Below, in pieces: positions 52,214 through 61,701 of a stretch of DNA of 64,000 nt. Within the stretch, counting starts at the first letter, position 1. The number at the start of each line of letters is the position of its first letter. The notes under the pieces were generated by a model. That model saw only the letters and a list, made by a program, of their open reading frames with translations. It had not been told where the DNA came from and made no database searches. Source of the stretch: Streptomyces thinghirensis (GTDB lineage: Bacteria; Actinomycetota; Actinomycetia; Streptomycetales; Streptomycetaceae). The translations under genes and the position numbers were made by a program. The stretch lies in NCBI GenBank assembly GCA_021502835.1, contig JAKFGP010000058.1, forward strand, positions 62,001 through 126,000, read 5' to 3'.

Positions 52214-52876
52214 GCCTGACCGTTCTCTTCCTGGGCCGCCGTCCCCGCCTCGGGGAAGGCCCGCTCGACGAACGACGCGATGTGCGCGTGCAGGGCGCGG
52301 GCGGCGCCGTCCGCGTCACCGGCGAGGGCGAGGCGCAGGATCTCCTGGTGCTCGCCGGCCTCCCGTTCCCAGGAGGGGTCGGCGGCCCAGGCGACGGCGG
52401 AGACGAGGCCGCCTGGTCGCGGGACCTCGTCGAGCATCCGGCCGAGCAGCGGGTTGCCGCACGGCACGTACAGGGCGCGGTGGAACTCCCGGTTGGCGAG
52501 GGACCGTTCGGCCGTGTCCGTGGCCTGGTCGGCCTGGGTCAGCGCATCGCGGGCAGCATCCAGGAGGCCCTCGGCGCACGGCGCGCTTGAGGGCCTCGGG
52601 CTCCAGGAGCAGCCGGACGTCGTAGACCTCGCGCGCCATGTCCGCGTCCCACCATGCGCACGGTGACGCCCTTGTACTGGCTCATCACGACCAGTCCGGT
52701 GCCGGCCAGCGTCTTGAGCGCCTCGCGCACCGGTGTCTTGGACACCCCGAACTGTGCGGCGAGGTCGGTCTCGACCAGGGCCTGGCCGGGCGTCAGCCGG
52801 CCGGTGAGGATGCGGCGTTTGATCTCCTCCAGCACGTACTGCGTGCGGGAGGGGATCGGCGTGGCACAGAGGTCAT
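52210..52876 (-). CDS. GntR family transcriptional regulator (FadR subfamily)
   Basis: About 222 aa. N-terminal winged helix: QYVLEEIKRRILTGRLTPGQ (about 52775-52835) then LVETDLAAQFGVSKTPVREA (52715-52775) and LKTLAGTGLVVMSQYKGVTV. C-terminal all-helical FCD ligand domain: DMAREVYDVRLLLEPEALKR (about 52585-52645) with metal-binding residues in REFHRALYVPCGNPLL (52445-52495) and EHQEILRLALAGDADGAARA. ATG 52876 gives MTSVPTPIPSRTQ once a C lost near 52860 is restored. Breaks also near 52650, 52580 and 52410. First gene of the sugar-acid operon; probably an autoregulator and repressor responding to a sugar acid. Confidence 0.87.
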
Positions 52877-52972
52877 GCGCGCCTCTCGGAATCTCGCGTC
52901 GGATGCGCGGGCCGGATGTCGCGTGCCGGATCCGGTGGGATCGCTCGCGTATCTGATCTCGCGTATCGCGTC

Positions 52973-52995
52973 TCATATATGACGTACGGAGTACG
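52973..52995. promoter_or_regulatory. Two adjacent palindromes upstream of the GntR gene
   Basis: TCATATATGA (52973-52982, perfect 10-bp palindrome) directly abuts CGTACGGAGTACG (52983-52995, 5-bp arms with a 3-bp spacer). They lie about 100 bp upstream of the GntR start in an unusually AT-rich patch, consistent with promoter and operator. The surrounding gap 52877-53067 has no gene. Confidence 0.5.
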
Positions 52996-53067
52996 ACGCG
53001 TTGAAGGTAAGAGGGGCGCGCGGCCACGTCAATGCTTCTGACAGAGGAAGTTGAGTTTGCGGTGCTG

Positions 53068-53672
53068 TCACCGGGCGGGCCGCGTCCAGCCCGGGTCGCG
53101 TCCGCTCAGTCCCACCGCCCGGTCCAGCAGCGGGGCGTCGTCGGGGACGGGGACGACCGGGCCGAACATGCCGGTGTCCCGGTCGGGCTCCTCGGCGGAC
53201 GCGGCGAGCAGGCCGTACGCCACCTGGAGAGCGGCCGGGTCGGGCTCGTACTCCTGGCCGGTCGCGCGGGCCAGGTCCCAGCCGTGGATCACCAGTTCGT
53301 CGGCCACCACGGCACCGGCCACCTCACCCGCAGGTCGACGCCGCCGGCCCGGGTCATGCCGCTCCAGGCCCGCGGTGCGCGCCACGCCTCGGCAAGCTCA
53401 CCGAGCACCTTCGGCAGCTCCTCCCGCCAGCCGGGCCCGATGCCCGGCACGGTCGACTCGGGGCTGGTGTCGGTGGTGGCGCCCAGGTCCTTGCGCGCGG
53501 CGTCGTGGAGGGCGATGGCCAGGCCGGTCAGGTGGCCGAGCAGGTTGCGGACCGCCATGTCCGGGCAAGGAGTCGGGTCCGCGAGCCGCGCGTCGCCCAC
53601 GCCGCCTTCGGCGAGGCGTGCCAGGACCCTGGCCTGCGGGCCGAGGTCGAGGGTGGTGGTGTCGTGGGTCAT
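53068..53672 (-). CDS. TIGR03086 family metal-binding protein (DinB/maleylpyruvate isomerase-like)
   Basis: About 201 aa. Helical bundle with the DinB/MDMPI-type metal site: DPTPCPDMAVRNLLGHLTGL (about 53525-53590), where CPxMxVRxLLxH supplies the first His, and VVADELVIHGWDLARATGQE (53255-53320) supplies the second. The family is frequent in actinobacteria and thought to be mycothiol-dependent or metal-binding with unknown substrate. Start ATG 53672. Breaks near 53555, 53400 and 53325. Stop at 53068-53070. The AAGTTG-containing gap to the GntR gene has no further feature. Confidence 0.8.
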
Positions 53673-53802
53673 CGGTCGCCCTCGGGACGCCTGGCCTGTC
53701 TCTGTCGGAAGGTAGACCGATCACGCCCGCGAAACTCATCGGCCGCCGGCCCCGCTTCCAGGGCATCTGCCCGATGCCGGCCCGCCCGTCTCTAGCTCCA
53801 CG

Positions 53803-55033
53803 ATGACCAGGCATGACGGCAAGGACCACACATACCGAGGAAGACGGGCGCGCGGCGCCTGGCCGGTGGCCCGCGTCCTGCGCGACCGCGACGCGGGCCT
53901 GTATCTCGCCGGGGCGGTGGTGTCCGGCTTCGGCACCTCGGCGCTGTGGCTAGCCTCCGGCGTCTGGGTGAAGGACCTCACCGGCTCGGACGGGCTCGCG
54001 GCGCTGTGCATGCTCGCGATGTGGGCGCCGACACTGGCGGGCCCGGCGCTGGGCACGCTAGCCGACTGCGTCCGCCGCAAGCCGCTGCTGATCGCCACGA
54101 ACCTGCTGTCGGCGGGCCTCCTGTTCGCCCTCTTCGCGGTGGACTCGCCGGACACGCTGTGGCTGCTCTTCGCGGTGCTGTTCGTTTACGGCGCGGCGGG
54201 CGTCGTACACGACGCGGCCGAGTCGGCGCTCGTCGCCGCCGTCATCGACCCTCGCCTGCTCGGCGACTTGAACGGGCTGCGCATGACCGCGGGCGAGGGC
54301 ATGAAGCTGGTGGCGCCGCTGGCGGGGGCGGGCGTCTACGCGGGCGTACGGCGGCGCGAGTGTTGCGGCGCTGGACGCGGCGACGTTCGTGCTGGCCACG
54401 GGGTTGTACGCCGCCCTGCGGGTACGCGAGGCACCGCCGCGGCGGCCCGCGGTGAACTGGCGGCGGCAGACGGCCGAGGGCGCCCGGTACCTGTGGGGGC
54501 ACCCGCGCCTGCGCCCGCTCGTCGTCGCGGGCGGCGTCATGATGCTGTGCGCGGGCGGCTGCGGGCCCCACGCTGTACGCCGTGGTCGACACCCTGGGCC
54601 ACTCCCCGCGTACGCCGGTGTGCTGTACGCCCTCCAGGGCGCCGGCTCGGTGGCGGTCGGCCTGCTGGCCGGGCCCGCCCTGCGGCGACTGGGCGGGCGG
54701 CGGTTCGCGGCGGCCGGGGTCGCGCTGCTGGCGGTGGCGGTGGCGGCGCGGGCCGTTCCCCACGACGCGGTGGCCCTGGTCTCCAGCGCGGCGGCCGGAG
54801 CGGGTATGCCCGCGGTGCTGATCGCCGCCCTGACCGCCGTCCAGCACGAGACGCCGGGGGTGCTGCTGGGCCGGGTCACGGCGACGGCCAACTCCCTGAT
54901 CTTCACACCGAACGTGCTCGGGCTGGCCGTCGGCGCGGCCCTGGTGGAACTGGCCGACCTCCGACTGCCGCTGCCCGCCCTGGCGGCCGTACTGCTGGCG
55001 ACGGCGGTGCCGCTCGCCCGACGACCGGCGTGA
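53803..55033 (+). CDS. Major facilitator superfamily transporter
   Basis: About 410 aa with twelve predicted helices. N-terminal DAGLYLAGAVVSGFGTSALW (53893-53950), the MFS loop 2-3 signature LGTLADCVRRKPLLIATNLL (about 54050-54110, a variant of the GxxxDRxGRR motif), GLLFALFAVDSPDTLWLLFA, and after the centre VLYALQGAGSVAVGLLAGPA (54622-54680) and RRLGGRRFAAAGVALLAVAV. The C terminus ends LLATAVPLARRPA. ATG 53803. Breaks near 54350, 54370, 54568 and 54612. Drug or sugar specificity cannot be read from the sequence. Convergent with the gene at 55101. Confidence 0.85.
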
Positions 55034-55100
55034 CCTCACCTCACCTGGGCGCGCTCACCACCCCTCGGCACGCTCACCACACCGCACACCACACCCGTAC

Positions 55101-56265
55101 TCACCGCTCCGCAAGCCCCGACCGCACCGCCTCCAGGTCGCCGTCCGACGCCAGCCCGACGTGGTAGAGCCGCAGTTCCGTCGCGCCCAGCTCACGGGCG
55201 CGTGCCGCGTCCTCGGCGAGCGCGTGCGGTCTGCCGCCCATGCCGGAGACCACGGTGAGGTTGGCGGCGAGCACGGCCCCGGCACGGTCCTGCTCGGCGA
55301 ACGGCGTCAGCAGGCCCGCGCCCCCGTGCAGGGCACGACCACACCGTCCGCGACGGACAGGATGTGCGCCGGGTCGACGCCGGCGTTGGCGCCGCAGTGG
55401 TACGAGAGGGGGTCGGCGTGCAGCAGGACCCGGAAGCCGCCGGGCGCGGCGGCGCGTACGGCCGCGACCGCCGCCTCCTGGAGCGTGCGGGCGGTCTCGT
55501 CCCGCCACACGCGCGTGGCGTTGGCCGGCGCCTCGCCGAGCAGCTTCTCCACGCCCGCCCAGCCCCCGTCCGACGGCACCGCTCCCCGCCACACCGGTTC
55601 GAGCGCGGCGCGTACGGCGGCGGCCAGTCCGTCGGGGTCGAGGCCCTGCCCGCCGTAGCCCCGCCCGGCAGTCCGGGCAGAAGCACAGCGACATCAGGTA
55701 CTGCCCGGCGTCGCCGAGGCCGACGCCGCCGGTCTTGTCGTGGGCGTGCAGGTGGGCGAGCCCGTACCAGCCGAGGGACCCAGCTCGGTGCCGCGCGCCC
55801 CTGGCCGCACCGCCGCCTCGGCGGCCAGGCCGGTGAGGTACGCGCGCGTGGCGGGCTGCGCGATACAGGGCGCCCATGGGTAGCGGTCGCCGTAGGCGTT
55901 GACGACGGACGTCCGCGGACGCTCGGCGCCGAGGCGGGAGTTGTGGGCGAGGACGACCCAGGTGTGCACTTCCAGGCCCGCGTCCGCGAGGGCGGCGGCG
56001 GCCTCGCCCCAGGCGTCGCCGGGCGCCCAGTCACCGGCCTCGTACGGGCGCGGGTCCCGTCCCTCCCAGCGGGCGTCCGGCGGGTAGAGGACGGCGGCGT
56101 ACTCGGCGGTGACGACGCGGTGGCGCGGGTGGCGGGGGTGAGGGCGCGGGTGGAGTGGTAGGCGGCGGCGAGCGTCACCTGCTCGACGCCGGTCCCGGCG
56201 ATGAGCTCCGCCGCCGCCGGGTCCCCGTTGACGTCCCAGGGGTAGACGAACGCCGATGCCCTCAC
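55101..56265 (-). CDS. Conserved protein of unknown function coupled to kdgD (TIM-barrel-like, CxxC motif)
   Basis: About 387 aa, no signal peptide; not assigned to a family with certainty. N terminus RASAFVYPWDVNGDPAAAEL then EQVTLAAAYHSTRALTP, a pattern seen in glycosidase-like TIM barrels. Later: LEVHTWVVLAHNSRLGAE (about 55930-55985), VNAYGDRYPWAPCIAQPATR, GLAHLHAHDKTGGVG (55715-55760) and LMSLCFCPDCRAGYGGQGLD, with cysteines spaced CxCPxC (about 55640-55695). The C-terminal half has FRVLLHADPLSYHCGANAG and LTVVSGMGGRPHALAED. GTG 56265 overlaps the kdgD stop, so it belongs to the uronate operon. Breaks near 56130, 56010, 55785, 55670, 55665 and 55320. Confidence 0.65.
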
Positions 56266-57237
56266 TTGCGGCCCTCCCCGTCCAGCAGCGCGTGACCCCG
56301 CTCGATCATTTGCGCGAGTTGCTTCACATGGTCCTCGGACGGCTCCTGCAACGGCGGCCGCACCTCCCCCACGTCCAGTCCGCGCAGCCTACGCCCGCCT
56401 TGACCAGGGCGACGGCGTACCCGCGCCCTGTGCGCGCAGTTCGACGAACGGGCGGTAGAAGCCGTCCAGCAGGCGGTGCGCGACGGCGTCGTCGCCCGAG
56501 CGGAGCGCCCGGTGGAAGGCGAGGGCGATCTCGGGGGCGAAGCAGAACACGGCGGAGGAGTAGAGGGTGACGCCGAGCGCGCGGTGAGGCGAGCTGCGTC
56601 TGCTCGGCGGTCGGCAGCCCGTTGAAGTAGAGGAAGTCGCCGCCTCCGGACCCCTCCCCGTCGCCGGGCGCCTCGGTGCGCACGGCGCTGATAACCCGCT
56701 GCATGAGGTCGAGGTCGCCGAGCCCGTCCTTGGAGGCCCACGATCCCGTCCGTGCGGGCGAGTTCGACCACGCTCTCCGGTGTGAACACGGCGTTGTCGC
56801 GCTGGTAGACGATCACCGGCAGGGAGGGTCGCGGCGGCCACCTCCCCGGTAGTGCCGCAGCAGCCCCTCCTGCCCGGCGAGCACCAGATACGGCGGCATG
56901 GCGAGCAGCCCGTCGGCCCCGGCCTCCTCGGCGAGGCGGGCGTAGCGCACGGCGAGGGCGGTGCCGTAGCCCGCGCCGGCCAGGACGGGCACCCGGCCCG
57001 CGGCCTCCTCGACGGCCGCCCGGACGCAGGCCTGGAACTCCTCCGGGGTGAGCGCGTGGAACTCGCCGGTGCCGCAGCAGGCGAACACGGCGGCGGCTCC
57101 GGCCTCGATCCCGCGGCGCACGTGCGTGCGGTAGACGTCGAGGCCGACCTCGCCGCCGGGGCCGTAGGCCGTGACGGGGAGAAGAACAGCGGACCGCTGG
57201 GGGCGGTGAGCCGGGCGGCGAGAGGGGCTGAGGTCAC
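56262..57237 (-). CDS. kdgD: 5-dehydro-4-deoxyglucarate dehydratase
   Basis: About 317 aa DapA-superfamily enzyme that dehydrates and decarboxylates 5-keto-4-deoxyglucarate to 2-oxoglutarate semialdehyde and CO2. Signatures: LFFPVTAYGPGGEVGLDVYR (about 57130-57190), VFACCGTGEFHALTPEEFQA (57035-57095), LAGAGYGTALAVRYARLAEE, DGLLAMPPYLVLAGQEGLLR (56855-56915), VIVYQRDNAVF with the Tyr (56785-56815) and the Schiff-base Lys in GIVGLKDGLGDLDLMQR (about 56705-56755). GTG 57237 has GGGGAG seven bases upstream; ATG 57261 is an alternative. Breaks near 57182, 56825, 56738, 56585, 56425 and 56390. The stop overlaps the unknown CxxC gene. Divergent from udh. Confidence 0.9.
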
Positions 57238-57380
57238 GGGCGCTCCCCATTCCATATTCATGATCTGTGTCTATATTTCTGAACACGACCACGCTAGGCC
57301 GCCTCGTGAACACCGTCAAGCAGGCGCCCCTTGACGCGCGACCACCCGCTCTTTACCGTGTCCACACATATGAACTCCAG

Positions 57381-57394
57381 GTACGGATTCGTAC
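57381..57394. promoter_or_regulatory. Inverted repeat in the kdgD-udh divergent promoter
   Basis: GTACG-GATT-CGTAC, perfect 5-bp arms, 38 bp upstream of the udh ATG, in the 194-bp divergent gap. The gap is AT-rich compared with its flanks (for example TCTATATTTCTGAACA near 57267) and should hold both promoters. The arms resemble those of the repeat upstream of the GntR gene at 52983. Confidence 0.4.
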
Positions 57395-57431
57395 GACTGT
57401 CGCCGCTTCAGGAAACCCAGGAGTCCCGAGG

Positions 57432-58245
57432 ATGCCCGCTCCCCGCACCGTCCTGCTCACCGGCGCCGCCGGCGGCCTCGGCACCCTGATGCGGGGCCTG
57501 CCCCCGACCACGGCTACGAGCTGCGCCTGCTCGACCTGCGCCCGATCGACGGCGAGCCGGACGCCGTGGTCGCCGACCTCGCCGACCGGGCGGCCGTGCG
57601 GGAGGCGGTACGGGGGCGTCGACGCGATCATCCACCTCGCGGGCATCTCCCTGGAAGCCCCGTTCGAGAAGATCCTGAAGGCGAACATCGAGGGGGACGT
57701 ACAACCTCTACGAGGCCGCCCGCGAGGAAGGCATCGGGCGTATCGTCTTCGCCTCCTCCAACCACGCCGTCGGCTACACCCCGCGCCCCCAGGGCGACGA
57801 CCCCCTCATCCCGATCGACACCCCGCGCCGCCCGGGACACCTTCTACGGCCTGTCCAAGTCCTTCGGCGAGGACCTCGCCCAGTTCTACTGGGACAAGCA
57901 CGGCATGGAGACCGTCTCCGTCCGCATCGGCTCCTGCTTCCCCGAGCCGACCAGCGTGCGCATGCTCTCGGTGTGGATGAGCCCCGCCGACGGCGCCCGC
58001 CTCGTCCACGCCGCCCTGACCGCGGAGAACGTCGGGCACACCGTCGTCCACGGCTCCTCCGCCAACACCCGCCTGTGGTGGGACCTCACCTCCGCGCGGG
58101 CGCTCGGTTACGAACCGCGGGACGACTCCGAGCCGTACGCCGAGAAGCTCGTCGCCGAGCAGGGGCGACCTCGACCCGGACAACCCGGCGCACGCCCGCC
58201 TCGGCGGCCACTTCGTGACCGACCCCCTGATCTGGCCGTACTGGA
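57432..58245 (+). CDS. udh: Uronate dehydrogenase-like NAD-dependent epimerase/dehydratase family protein
   Basis: About 270 aa short-chain extended dehydrogenase. It most likely oxidises galacturonate or glucuronate to the aldarolactone. The Rossmann loop is VLLTGAAGGLGTLMRGL (57450-57505); VDAIIHLAGISLEAPFEKIL (57620-57680) and YNLYEAAREEGIGRIVFASS follow; the catalytic triad is SSNHAVGYTP and YGLSKSFGE (YxxxK, 57846-57875). C terminus DPLIWPY; the expected TGA appears as TGGA near 58243, so the end is approximate. ATG 57432. Breaks near 57503, 57615, 57702, 57832, 58165. Divergent partner of kdgD, matching the oxidative uronate pathway. Confidence 0.86.
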
Positions 58246-58263
58246 CCGGAACCGATCGATCAC

Positions 58264-58298
58264 GAGGCGGGCGGGCACCGAACGGGCCCGCCCGCCTC
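58264..58298 (+). terminator. Hairpin terminator after udh
   Basis: Perfect 13-bp stem GAGGCGGGCGGGC (58264-58276) / GCCCGCCCGCCTC (58286-58298) with a 9-base loop. The rest of the gap 58299-58517 contains no gene that I can support; the promoter of the DeoR-type gene should be there. Confidence 0.75.
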
Positions 58299-58517
58299 CG
58301 CACGCGGGCATCCGCACTGCCCGTTCTCACGCCCCGCCCCGCCGCGTGCCAGGTCCGAGACGGGCACCCGTCGGCCGGAACGGGCACAAGCGGGCAGCAT
58401 CGGGTCCGCGACAGACCTGGTCAGTGCCGCACGGCCGCTGTAGAAATTCCCCCATGGCCCCCACGGGCCCGAACGGGGCAAGGACACGGCGACGAGGCGG
58501 TGAGGCAGGTGTTCGGC

Positions 58518-59291
58518 ATGGACACGAGGACGGCGGAGGAACGCCGGCACGAGATCGTGCGGCTCGCCCGCGCCACCGGCTCGGTCGACGTCACCGCGCT
58601 CGCGGCCGACCTGGGCGTCGCCAAGGAGACCGTACGACGGGACCTGCGCGCCCTGGAGGACCACGGCCTGGTCCGCCGCACCCACGGGGGTGCCTATCCC
58701 GTGGAGAGCGCCGGGTTCGAGACCACGCTCGCCTTCCGCGCCACCAGCCACGTGCCCGAGAAGCGCCGGGTCGCCGCCGCGCGGCGGCCGAGCTGCTCGG
58801 CGACGCGGAGACCGTCTTCGTCGACGAGGGCTTCACCCCGCAGCTCATCGCCGAGGCCCTGCCCCGGGACCGGCCGCTGACCGTGGTCACCGCCTCGCTG
58901 CCGGTGGCCGGCGCGCTCGCCGAGGCCGGCGACACCTCCGTCCTGCTGCTCGGCGGCCGGGTCCGCTCCGGCACGCTGGCCACCGTCGACCACTGGACGA
59001 CGAAGATGCTGGCCGGCTTCGTCATCGACCTGGCGTACATCGGCGCCAACGGCATCTCCCGCGAACACGGCCTCACCCACCCCGACCCGGCGGTCAGCGA
59101 GGTCAAGACCCAGGCGATCCGCGCCGCCCGCCGCACCGTCTTCGCGGGCACGCACACCAAGTTCGGGGCGGTCAGCTTCTGCCGGTTCGCGGAGGTCGGC
59201 GCCCTGGAGGCCATCGTCACCAGCACGCCTGCTGCCCACGGCCGAGGCCCACCGCTACTCGCTGCTCGGGCCGCAGATCATCCGCGTCTGA
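58518..59291 (+). CDS. DeoR family transcriptional regulator
   Basis: About 257 aa. N-terminal DeoR helix-turn-helix: TAEERRHEIVRLARATGSVD (about 58530-58590) then LAADLGVAKETVRRDLRALE (58602-58660) and the DeoR hallmark HGLVRRTHGGAYPV (58664-58705). C-terminal sugar-phosphate-binding DeoRC domain: FVDEGFTPQLIAEAL (58818-58860), VVTASLPVAGALAEAG (58885-58930), LLLGGRVRSGTLATVDHWTT and IDLAYIGANGISREHGLTHP (59026-59085). ATG 58518 is preferred; GTG 58500 is also in frame. Breaks near 58780 and 59228. It precedes and probably regulates the ABC transporter and dehydrogenase operon downstream. Confidence 0.9.
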
Positions 59292-59403
59292 GAAGCCGAC
59301 CCCCCTCCCCGCAAGCCCCGACACACGCGCCCCCGGAGGTGGGCACACGCCCTCCTCTGCCCCATAACTCCCCATTCCTCCCCATGTGTTCCGGGAGCGA
59401 TCC

Positions 59404-60765
59404 ATGCGAACCCAGAGCCGACGGAGGCCGCGAGCCACGCTCGCCATGGCCGCCGCAGGGACGCTGCTCGCCCCGCTGCTCTCCGGCTGCTGGGTCGGGG
59501 CGGGCGGCGCCGGATCCGGCGGCAACGCCATCAACGTCCTGATGGTCAACAACCCGCAGATGGTCGAGCTGCAGAAACTCACCGCCGACCACTTCACCGA
59601 AGAGACCGGCATCAAGGTGAACTTCACCGTCCTGCCGGAGAACGACGTCCGCGACAAGATCAGCCAGGACTTCGCCAACCAGGCCGGCCAGTACGACGTC
59701 GCCACCCTCTCCAACTACGAGATACCGATCTACGCCCGCAACGAGTGGCTGCGACCGATGGACTCCTACGTCGCCGAGGACCCGGCGTACGACGAGCGGG
59801 ACATCCTGGGGCCGATGCGCGAGTCCCTCACCGGCGACGACGGCAAGCTCTACGGCCAGCCCTTCTACGGCGAGTCGTCCTTCCTGATGTACCGCAAGGA
59901 CGTGTTCGAAGGAGGGCCTGACGATGCCCGAGCACCCCACCTGGACCCAGGTGGCCGAGCTGGCCGCCAAACTGGACGGGGCCGAGCCGGACATGAAGGG
60001 CATCTGCCTGCGCGGCCTGCCCGGCTGGGGCGAGCTGATGGCACCCTGACGACGGTCGTGAACACCTTCGGCGGCACCTGGTTCGACCAGGATTGGCAGG
60101 CGCGGCTGGACTCCCCGAGTGGGAGAAGGCGACGAAGTTCTACGTCGACCTCGTCCGCGAGCACGGCCAGTCCGGCGCCGCCCAGTCCGGCTTCGCCGAG
60201 TGCCTGAACAACATGACCCAGGGCAACGTCGCCATGTGGTACGACGCCACCTCCGCCGCCGGATCGCTGGAGTCGGCGAACTCCCCGTCAAGGGCAGGAT
60301 GGGCTACGCGCCCGCCCCGTGGAGAGGACCGAGTCCTCCGCCGGCTCTACACCTGGGCCTGGGGCATCCAGGATGCCTCCCGCAACGCCGACAAGGCCTG
60401 GAAGTTCGTCTCCTGGGCGTCCAGCAAGGAGTACGAGCAGCTGGTCGGCGACGAGATCGGCTGGTCGAACGTACCGGCCGGCAAGCGCGCGTGACGTACG
60501 AGAACCCGGACTATGCCGGGGAGGCCGCCGCCTTCAGGGGATGACACCGGGAGGCCATCGAGGGCGCCAAGCCGAACGACCCCGGAGTACAGCCGCGCCC
60601 CGCGCCCGGCATCCAGTTCGTCGGCATCCCCGAATTCACTGCGACCTCGGCAAAGGTCTCCCAGGAGATCAGCGCGGCCATCGCCGGACGCCAGTCCGTC
60701 GAGGAGGCCCTGAAGAAGTCCCAGCAGCTCGCCAGAAGATCTCCGAGGAGTACGAGGGACGATGA
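59404..60765 (+). CDS. ABC transporter sugar-binding lipoprotein (second system)
   Basis: About 450 aa solute-binding protein. Lipobox LLAPLLSGC ends the signal peptide (59467-59495). Mature protein: INVLMVNNPQMVELQKLTAD (59533-59590), FTEETGIKVNFTVLPENDVR, YDVATLSNYEIPIYARNEWL (59692-59755), LYGQPFYGESSFLMYRKD (59851-59905) and WAWGIQDASRNADKAWKFVS (60358-60415). This is similar to polyol and mannitol/sorbitol-type binding proteins. ATG 59404 follows GGGAGCG. Breaks near 59915, 60043, 60115, 60288, 60325, 60495, 60540, 60640 and 60735. Stop 60763-60765 overlaps the permease ATG. The 112-bp gap before it holds its promoter. Confidence 0.88.
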
Positions 60766-61701
60766 CCGCCACGACAACGGCCCCTCCCGGCCGCACCCGA
60801 CCACGCACGACCCCACCGTCCGTCCGCCGTCCTCCGGCTGCGGGCCTGGGCCACCCAGGCCCCCCTCCTCCCGCCCTGATCTTCATGATCGTGGTCACCC
60901 AGCTGCCCTTCCGTGGCGACCCCTGGTGATCTCCTTCTTCAACTGGGAACTCCCTCTACCCGGACGCCCGCTCATTCACCGGCTTCGGCAACTACGGCGA
61001 CGTCCTGTCCGACCCGGCCCTGCGCAAGTCGGTGTGGACCACGATCCTGCTGACGGTGGCGGTGGTCCTGGCCAGCCTGGTCCTCGGCCTGGCCCTCGCC
61101 CTGCTGCTGGACCGCCGCTTCAAGGGCCGGGGCGTGGTCACACCCCTGCTGATCGCCCCGTTCCTGGTGGTCCCGGTGGCGGCGGCCCTGCTCTGGAAGC
61201 ACGTCCTCTACAACCCGAAGTACGGCCTGCTCAACGGCCTGCTGCACTACGTAGGGCGGCCCGCCAGCCGGACTGGGTCTCGAACACCCCGCTGCTCGCG
61301 GTCGAGGCCTCACTGGTGTGGCGGTGGACGCCCTTCATGATGCTCATCCTGCTGGCCGGACTGTAGAGCCGGGACCAGCAGCAGATCGAAGGCCGCCCGG
61401 GTGGACGGCGCGAGCGACTGGCAGATCTTCGTCACCTCACCCTCCCCACCTGCGCCGCTACCTGGAGCTCGGCGCCCTGCTCGGCTCGATCTACATCGTC
61501 CAGAACTTCGACGCCGTCTTCATCACCTCGGCGGCCTGGGCACGGCCAACCTGCCCTACACCGTCTACCAGAGCTACCAGGCCCACGAGAACGGCCTCGC
61601 CTCGGCCGCGGGCGTCCTGGTCGTCATCGGCTCGATCATCATCGCCACCTTCGCGCTGCGCGTGGTGTCGTCCTGTTCCGCGAGGAGGTCGGCGCGCATG
61701 A
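60762..61701 (+). CDS. ABC transporter permease, MalF/UgpA-like
   Basis: About 312 aa. Helices: PALIFMIVVTQLPFVATLVI (about 60870-60935), TTILLTVAVVLASLVLGLAL (61038-61100), VVTPLLIAPFLVVPVAAALL (61135-61195), WRWTPFMMLILLAGL (61321-61365), and IYIVQNFDAVF, VLVVIGSIIIATFALRVVSS. The EAA loop is QQQIEAARVDGASDWQIFRH (about 61377-61435). ATG 60762 overlaps the binding-protein stop. An in-frame TAG at 61364-61366 replaces the expected Gln codon after LAGL. Breaks near 60828, 60915, 60945, 61250, 61390, 61430 and 61535. Stop overlaps the second permease. Confidence 0.87.
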
